Source: Streptomyces sp. NBC_00287 (GTDB lineage Bacteria > Actinomycetota > Actinomycetes > Streptomycetales > Streptomycetaceae). Taken from it: DNA of 64,000 nucleotides. The DNA is taken from assembly GCF_036173105.1 (NCBI RefSeq), contig NZ_CP108053.1:8866001-8930000 (forward strand). The letters are read 5' to 3'. Numbering within the stretch: position 1 is the first letter of the stretch; the number at the start of each line of letters is the position of its first letter. Below, one piece after another: positions 59,554-64,000 of this stretch. The translations under genes and the position numbers were made by a program. The notes beneath the pieces are model-generated. The model saw only the letters and a program-made list of their open reading frames with translations. It did not search any database and was not told the DNA's origin.

Positions 59554-59556
59554 GCC

Positions 59557-60738
59557 CTAGAACGGTGTGAGCGTCAGGCGGATCCCCGTCGGGGCCGTGT
59601 CCTGGATGTACGAGGCGAAATCGGCGACGTCGTCGAAGGCGAAGCCGTACGCCCGCCCGTCCTCGGTGGCCGCGTGCAGGGCTGCCGAGTAGTGGTTGGT
59701 GAGCGAGCCCCGGTAGAAGGTGGCGGGGTCGGTCGTCGGCTGGGACGGGTGCGAGATGAGCGTCGAGCGGTTGAATCCGGCGCCCAGCACTGCCGCGACC
59801 GGCCCGGTCGTACCGTCGTTGGGCGCGGCGAGGGCACCGTCGCAGAAGAGCACGTCCCGGGTCGAGGGCCGGGCGAAGGAGACCGCGGCGGGCCCGGCGA
59901 AGGTCAGTCGGTCACCGCGCACCCGCCCCGTGAACGCCCCGGCATTGGTCGTGACGACGAGATCCCGCCCGGTGTACGAGCTCCACACCTCGTCGATGTA
60001 CGGCGCGAAGTAGTCCTTCGGAAACAGCCCGGCGTCCAGCCCGTGCCCGGGCGCCAGAACCCGCGTGTCATCCACCACCAGCCGCGCGAAATCCGCGTTC
60101 TGCCGTACGGCCGCGAAGACGGACGCCCGCCCGCCGGCGCGCAGCGTGCCCGTCGTCTGGTCCTTCGCGCCGGTCAGCCGGATGCTCAGCGGCACGCTGA
60201 ACATGTCGACCATCGTGGTGTTGCAGAACATGCCCGAGGAGTTGTAGGTGAACTCGGCGCAGTCGTGCAGCACCGGGTAGTTGGGATCCGAGGTCACCCA
60301 GCCCGCCGGGTACTGGAGCGCCGCGTTGCCGTTGCCGTCCGTCACGGCCTTGAACTTGAGCTTCTGGCCGAGCGCCACATAGATCCGCCCGGACAGGTAC
60401 GGCAGCGACAGCCGTGTCTCACCGCTGCCCGCGAGGCTGATCGCGTAGTCGGTGAAGCCGTCGGGGCCGTTGTCCGACAGGGAGATCGGCGCGAGCGTGC
60501 CGTCGGGAGTGACGCGGACCTGGCGGCCGTCCTGGTTGCCGACGATGTAGAGGTGGACGTTCGCGTTGTCGAAGGAGCCGCTGTCGTTGACGATCGTCAG
60601 CGGCAGGCCGGCGGCCGCGGTGGGGCCCGCGAGTGCGTGCGGCGCGACGGCGGCGACGGCGGGCACCGCCACGGCGGCACCTCCGAGGGCGAAGAGAACC
60701 TTGCGACGGCCGAGTTGGCGCTGGTGCCGGGGCGTCAT
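59557..60738 (-). CDS. GH64 beta-1,3-glucanase
   Basis: 393 aa secreted enzyme. A Tat-like signal (RQLGRRKVLFALGGAAVAV) is followed by the thaumatin-like GH64 domain. Key catalytic region is HDCAEFTYNSSGMFCNTTMVDMFSVPLSIRL (near residues 158-185, with Glu and Asp in the family's proposed catalytic positions). It releases laminaripentaose-type products from beta-1,3-glucan outside the cell. A perfect LacI-type palindrome lies 53 bp upstream (60791-60804). Convergent with the MMPL gene, stops 4 bp apart. Confidence 0.9.
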   Translation of the reverse strand: MTPRHQRQLGRRKVLFALGGAAVAVPAVAAVAPHALAGPTAAAGLPLTIVNDSGSFDNANVHLYIVGNQDGRQVRVTPDGTLAPISLSDNGPDGFTDYAISLAGSGETRLSLPYLSGRIYVALGQKLKFKAVTDGNGNAALQYPAGWVTSDPNYPVLHDCAEFTYNSSGMFCNTTMVDMFSVPLSIRLTGAKDQTTGTLRAGGRASVFAAVRQNADFARLVVDDTRVLAPGHGLDAGLFPKDYFAPYIDEVWSSYTGRDLVVTTNAGAFTGRVRGDRLTFAGPAAVSFARPSTRDVLFCDGALAAPNDGTTGPVAAVLGAGFNRSTLISHPSQPTTDPATFYRGSLTNHYSAALHAATEDGRAYGFAFDDVADFASYIQDTAPTGIRLTLTPF

Positions 60739-60790
60739 GTGGGGGCTCCTGACGTACTTGTGGGGGTCTGCCGGCGGTGCGCCGGCAGCC

Positions 60791-60804
60791 TGAGAGCGCT
60801 CTCA
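60791..60804. promoter_or_regulatory. LacI-family operator TGAGAGCGCTCTCA
   Basis: A perfect 14-bp palindrome centred on GCGC, one base per half from the CebR operator TGGGAGCGCTCCCA of streptomycetes. Located 53 bp upstream of the GH64 start, within the expected promoter. Confidence 0.82.
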
Positions 60805-60944
60805 GAATGCTCACTGTCCCCGGGGAAATCGAGGGTCCGTCAGAAACCGGCGGCCATTTAACGGTGTGCTAAGCGTCTCTTAAAGGAGGTAGGGTCGCGA
60901 TCTTCGGCTGGCGGAAGCCACCCGGAGTCCCCCTGAGGCTGCCG

Positions 60945-61703
60945 ATGAACCTCGACGACACTCCCGCACGGCTCCGACTCGACCGTGCCCTGGACGGCCT
61001 GTCCGTCACCTTCCGCGGTATGACCGCCCGGAGCGACGAGGCTCAGTGCACCTGCCACTGGGGCAGCGAGGACGAGCTCGCGCTGTTGAAGATCCCCGAC
61101 GTGGAGCTGGACCCGGACCTGCTGCGCCGCACTTGGGACGCCCCCGACTGGAGTGACCACGGCGCGGTGTTGCGCCGGATCCTGCCGCAGTTCGCCAGGG
61201 AGCTGGTCGGCGGCCGGGTGGAACCCATCTTCGGCATGCACACGGTCGGCCGGTCGTTCGGGCGCGGACACTGGCGCCAGTGGCCCACGCAACAGAGCGC
61301 CGCCGTCTGGGAGTTCCTGCACGCATGGTGGGGCCAGAGCCTCACGGACCCGGAGCCCGTCGTGCCGGTGCACGAGCTCCTCGCCCTGTGCGCCGAGGCA
61401 TCCGGCACGCTCACGCCGTGGCTCGATACCTGGGAGGCGCTCGATCACCCCGTCGCCGACCGGCACTTGGCGGTGGCCGCCGACGAGTGGGAGTACGAGC
61501 TGCTGGGGGACTTGCTGCCCTGGGACGCCTGGGACGACGAGGATGCGCTGCGCACCGAACTCGCGGCCTGGCTGGTGCGGTACGCCCCCGGCAGGCTGCG
61601 CGACCTGGACGTACCCGAGGAACTCCTGCACCGCATACGGCTGATCGGACTTACGGGCCCCGCTCGCTGGGAGGACCCGCACTATCCCTTCCGCACGTAC
61701 TGA
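60945..61703 (+). CDS. conserved hypothetical protein
   Basis: 252 aa, Trp-rich and acidic, with several Trp motifs (CHWGSEDELALLKIPD, GHWRQWPTQQSAAVWEFLHAWWGQ, WEYELLGDLLPWDAWDDED). No known domain recognised. ATG 60945 is the only plausible start, yet a perfect AAAGGAGGT sits 54 bp upstream rather than beside it. Convergent with the GNAT gene at 61711. Confidence 0.6.
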   Translation: MNLDDTPARLRLDRALDGLSVTFRGMTARSDEAQCTCHWGSEDELALLKIPDVELDPDLLRRTWDAPDWSDHGAVLRRILPQFARELVGGRVEPIFGMHTVGRSFGRGHWRQWPTQQSAAVWEFLHAWWGQSLTDPEPVVPVHELLALCAEASGTLTPWLDTWEALDHPVADRHLAVAADEWEYELLGDLLPWDAWDDEDALRTELAAWLVRYAPGRLRDLDVPEELLHRIRLIGLTGPARWEDPHYPFRTY

Positions 61704-61710
61704 GCGGGCG

Positions 61711-62637
61711 TCAGCCCAGGACCGTCTCCCAGGTGTCGACGGCGTAGTGCACCGTCATGCCGTGGCGGGCGTACAGGCCAGGCGCGCCGGTGGTGTTGCC
61801 GGTGTCCACGCCCAGGCCCACCGTGTCCCGTCCCCGGGCGGCGAAGGCGGCGAACGCGTGGCGAAGCAGCAGGCCGCCGAGGCCCAGGGCGCGGGCCTCG
61901 CGCAGTACTCCGATGCCGCGGACCCAGCCCATGGCCTCGCGGTCGTCGCGGGCTAGGAGGAAGCCCACGTCTCCCTGGTCCTCGGTGCTCACGATCCACA
62001 CCAGCGACCAGTCGATCCTCTCGGCGCCGATGTCGTGCAGCCACTGCTCGTAGGTGCGCGGCTGGAAGTCGAAGTGCTCGGCGAAGGTGGCCTGGTTCAG
62101 CGCGTGGGCGCGCCTGCGGTCCGCCTCATCGGCGCACGCCCGCAGCCGTACCCCGGGCGGCACCTGCGGGGCCCGGTCCTCGGCGGGATCCACCGGTCGG
62201 TGCAGCACGTGGTAGCGCCGTACGACGGACCAGCCGCGCGCCTGGATCAGCGAAGTGTCCAGTGTGGGCGCGACGTTGAGGTGCAGATGGACCACGGCCC
62301 TGGCGGCGCCGTTCTCGCGGGCCTTGGCCAGGGCCCTGGCCTCCATCGCCGCGAACAGCTGCTGCCCGGCCTCCTGGTGGTCGGGCAGCACATAGTGGTC
62401 GGCGTCGACGCGCTCGCCGCCCGACTCTTCCCACACCAGCCCGTACGCCACCAACCGGCCCTCGTGGAAGGCCAGCCAGGAGTCCTGGGACAGGTCGATC
62501 TCGGGGTGCTTGAGTTCGGCCTCGACGGTGTGCAGATCGGTCTCGGGCCGGCCGATCTCGATCAGATCGACCGCGTTCAGCAGCTCGGTGATGGCGGGCG
62601 CGTCGGCGAGATCGGCGGGGCGTACGACGTAGGGCAT
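61711..62637 (-). CDS. GNAT acetyltransferase, tandem domains
   Basis: 308 aa, double-length GNAT with two acetyltransferase-like halves (residues about 1-150 and 165-308). The C-terminal half retains the acetyl-CoA loop region GIGVLREARALGLGGLLLRHAF; the first half is more divergent and may be structural. ATG 62637 (MPYVVRPADLAD) is a typical GNAT start. The substrate is not predictable. Confidence 0.85.
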   Translation of the reverse strand: MPYVVRPADLADAPAITELLNAVDLIEIGRPETDLHTVEAELKHPEIDLSQDSWLAFHEGRLVAYGLVWEESGGERVDADHYVLPDHQEAGQQLFAAMEARALAKARENGAARAVVHLHLNVAPTLDTSLIQARGWSVVRRYHVLHRPVDPAEDRAPQVPPGVRLRACADEADRRRAHALNQATFAEHFDFQPRTYEQWLHDIGAERIDWSLVWIVSTEDQGDVGFLLARDDREAMGWVRGIGVLREARALGLGGLLLRHAFAAFAARGRDTVGLGVDTGNTTGAPGLYARHGMTVHYAVDTWETVLG

Positions 62638-62684
62638 GCGGCAAGGGTCCGGGGGCGGGTGGGGCGACCGCAACGGGATTTCGG

Positions 62685-63110
62685 TCAGGTGCCTTCGACG
62701 GCGGCCGTGACCGGCGTGCCGGTCTCGATCGTGCGGCTGACCGTGCAGAGCCGGTCGTGGGAGGTCTTCACCGCCCGGGGAAGAATCGCGCGGGCGCGGT
62801 CGCCGCCCTCGCCCTCCGGGAAGGAGACGGAGAAGGTGACCTCCAGGTCGGTCATCCGGTTGCCCTGCTCGTCGCTGACCTTGTGGCCGGTCACGGTGAC
62901 GGTGAAGCGGTCGGGTTCCGCGTGGCGGCTGGTGGCGACGTCGACGTCGGCCATGGTGCAGCCGCCGATCGCGGCGAGCAGCAGCTCGACCGGGGTGAAG
63001 TCGGCGCCCTCGGTGCCGAACTCGATCGTGCCGCCACGGGCGTTGGCGGCGGTGAAGTGGCCGGGGCCGGTCCGCTCGACGGCGACGGAGCGCAGGGAGT
63101 TGTCGGTCAT
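62685..63110 (-). CDS. OsmC/Ohr family protein
   Basis: 141 aa. The conserved cysteine pair is visible: AIGGCTMADV and DRLCTVSRTI. The middle has a LEVTFSVSFPEG strand. Predicted thiol peroxidase that reduces organic hydroperoxides in the cytoplasm. Its start is divergent from the leader peptide at 63220, with 109 bp between for promoters in both directions. Confidence 0.88.
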   Translation of the reverse strand: MTDNSLRSVAVERTGPGHFTAANARGGTIEFGTEGADFTPVELLLAAIGGCTMADVDVATSRHAEPDRFTVTVTGHKVSDEQGNRMTDLEVTFSVSFPEGEGGDRARAILPRAVKTSHDRLCTVSRTIETGTPVTAAVEGT

Positions 63111-63148
63111 GCCGCAGACCCTAATCGTGCACCGCCCCCGAAAATGTG

Positions 63149-63178
63149 TGGACGCACCCGAGGAAGAGCCCCTACGGT
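63149..63178 (+). promoter_or_regulatory. predicted housekeeping promoter for the leader/GNAT transcript
   Basis: TGGACG (63149-63154) and TACGGT (63173-63178) are separated by 18 bp and resemble the -35 TTGAC and -10 TAGGAT of HrdB-type promoters. Transcription would start near 63185, about 35 nt before the leader ORF. Confidence 0.45.
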
Positions 63179-63219
63179 GTGATCACCACGCCTTGAGACG
63201 ACGGAAGGAGGCGAGTGCC

Positions 63220-63276
63220 ATGCAGTTCACCTTCTCCAGCGCTCCCTTCACCGCAGTCCCGGCGTGCTTTGTGTGA
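63220..63276 (+). CDS. 18-aa leader peptide
   Basis: ATG CAG TTC ACC to TGA encodes MQFTFSSAPFTAVPACFV. The very strong AAGGAGG Shine-Dalgarno lies 8 nt upstream. It is 46 nt before the GNAT start and immediately followed by a hairpin. Phe- and Ala-rich with one Cys and a C-terminal ACFV. The arrangement fits a regulatory leader peptide rather than a functional mature protein. Confidence 0.65.
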   Translation: MQFTFSSAPFTAVPACFV

Positions 63277-63281
63277 TCCGA

Positions 63282-63316
63282 CCGGGAGCGCTGTTCGCAG
63301 CTTGTATCCCGGAGGA
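63282..63316 (+). promoter_or_regulatory. Shine-Dalgarno-sequestering hairpin (translational attenuator)
   Basis: CCGGGA (63282-63287) pairs with TCCCGG (63307-63312), and inside GCTG (290-293) pairs with CAGC (298-301) around a TTCG loop. The right arm includes the first two bases of the GGAGGA (63311-63316) that is the ribosome-binding site of the GNAT gene at 63323. Folding would hide it; a ribosome stalled in the leader ORF ending at 63276 could prevent folding. Confidence 0.6.
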
Positions 63317-63322
63317 ATCCCC

Positions 63323-64000
63323 ATGACCGATCTGGTCATCCGTACGCTCGACGAGAGCGACGCCCATCTGTTCGACGCCCTGCCCGACCCGCTGGGCGCG
63401 AGCGAGGCACACCGCACCACCCGTCACCGCCCCGACTGGAAGCGCGTGGCCCTGCGCGACGGCAAGGTCGTGGCGCGCGGCGCCTGGTGGGGCGGCCCCG
63501 ACGACTCGGAGCCGCTGAACATCAACTGGTTCGACGTGGCCGAAGGGGAGGAAGAGGCAGGGGCCGAACTCCTGCGCTCCGTCCCGTGGCAGGTCGACCT
63601 GGAGTTCAATCTGCCCGCCGGCTGGCGCGAGATCCCGGCCGTGCGCGCCGCGGCGGACACCGCCTTCGCGGCTGCTCGCGCGGTGGGTTATGAACTTCTT
63701 GTCGAGCGCTACCTGTACCGGTGGACGCCGGAGTGCGGGCTGCCCGAGCGGCCCGGACGGCTCGTCTTCGAGGCCGAGCCCGACGACGCCGTGTTCTTCG
63801 ACGCGCTGCGCCGCATCCACTCCGTCACGCTGGACGCCCATGCCCTCAAGGCCATCAAGGAGGGCGGCCTCGACCAAGCGGCCCAGGAGGAGATGGACTT
63901 CTTCCGCTGGTGCCCCTCGCCGCGCGAGTGGTGGCAGATCGCCCGCACCCCGGAAGGCGAGCCGGTGGGCATCCACATCCCGGGGCGCAACCTGACCTCG
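63323..64000 (+). CDS. GNAT family acetyltransferase (cut by window end)
   Basis: 226 codons visible, no stop before the window edge. Begins MTDLVIRTLDESDAHLF, with a WKRVALRDGKVVARGAWWG strand and PECGLPERPGRLVFEAEPDD linking to a second domain starting with ALRRIHSVTLD. It looks like a double GNAT-type enzyme similar in layout to that at 61711. GGAGGA is 6 nt before ATG 63323 but lies in a hairpin preceded by a leader peptide, so translation may be regulated. Confidence 0.82.
   Translation, partial: MTDLVIRTLDESDAHLFDALPDPLGASEAHRTTRHRPDWKRVALRDGKVVARGAWWGGPDDSEPLNINWFDVAEGEEEAGAELLRSVPWQVDLEFNLPAGWREIPAVRAAADTAFAAARAVGYELLVERYLYRWTPECGLPERPGRLVFEAEPDDAVFFDALRRIHSVTLDAHALKAIKEGGLDQAAQEEMDFFRWCPSPREWWQIARTPEGEPVGIHIPGRNLTS

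Noticed and set aside
1..64000. tRNA, rRNA, CRISPR array, transposase or integrase
   Set aside because: None recognised by eye: no cloverleaf-like run with conserved TTCGAATC arm, no regularly spaced repeats, no DDE or tyrosine recombinase motifs.
1..64000. A complete secondary-metabolite gene cluster
   Set aside because: No polyketide synthase, NRPS, terpene synthase, lanthipeptide or siderophore enzyme is encoded. The methyltransferase and GNAT genes stand alone.

Overview
The window is high-GC actinobacterial DNA, almost certainly a Streptomyces chromosome. The evidence is the codon bias, the SAV2177-type methyltransferase, a proteasome beta subunit, sugar ABC importers that lack their own ATPase (as in MsiK-dependent streptomycetes), LacI-type operators such as TGAGAGCGCTCTCA, one TTA codon, and many small Streptomyces-type conserved proteins. 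About 60 protein genes fit. No rRNA, tRNA, CRISPR array or transposase was recognised.

Three carbohydrate-uptake loci dominate the left two thirds. Locus A (about 0.8-6.6 kb) is a ROK regulator facing a leftward operon of permease, permease, binding lipoprotein and Gfo/Idh/MocA dehydrogenase. Locus B (about 16-29.6 kb) starts with a polysaccharide pyruvyl transferase-like gene and an FAD oxidoreductase. It continues with a DeoR/LacI hybrid regulator, then binding protein, two permeases, 2-hydroxyacid dehydrogenase, a phosphodiesterase-HAD fusion, an ATP-grasp protein, and a convergent Tat-exported PL8 lyase. Sites with the core AACGATCG lie before the regulator, the binding-protein gene and the lyase, so these look like one regulon. 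Locus C (about 36.3-44.1 kb) is a BadF-type kinase divergent from a ROK regulator with a palindrome between them, followed by binding protein, two permeases and a large intracellular putative carbohydrate-active enzyme I cannot assign. None of the three encodes an ATP-binding subunit.

Between these lie ordinary genes: a membrane-anchored trypsin-like protease (7.0 kb), an SAV2177-like methyltransferase and a DUF3800-like protein (8.5-10.4 kb), a TetR/DUF35 pair sharing a palindromic operator (11.4-12.7 kb), a divergent SDR/LysR pair (13.4-15.2 kb), a hemerythrin protein, an RpiR regulator, two GT39-like membrane proteins, a Tat-exported PAP2/haloperoxidase-like protein, and small Streptomyces hypotheticals at 44-46.6 kb.

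The right part (46.7-64 kb) holds a P-loop kinase, an NTF2-like protein, a coupled GT39/flippase pair, an orphan but catalytically intact proteasome beta subunit with a TTA codon, an APC permease operon, sthA, a sulfite-oxidase-like molybdoenzyme, an MMPL transporter, a GH64 glucanase behind a perfect LacI-type palindrome, two GNAT proteins and an OsmC protein. The last gene, cut by the window edge, follows an 18-codon leader ORF and a hairpin overlapping its Shine-Dalgarno, which looks like a translational attenuator.

Decayed genes are present: an L,D-transpeptidase with a one-base frameshift (0.06-0.76 kb), a C-terminal remnant of a Gfo/Idh dehydrogenase (10.9 kb) and a scrambled MFS transporter remnant (45.0 kb).
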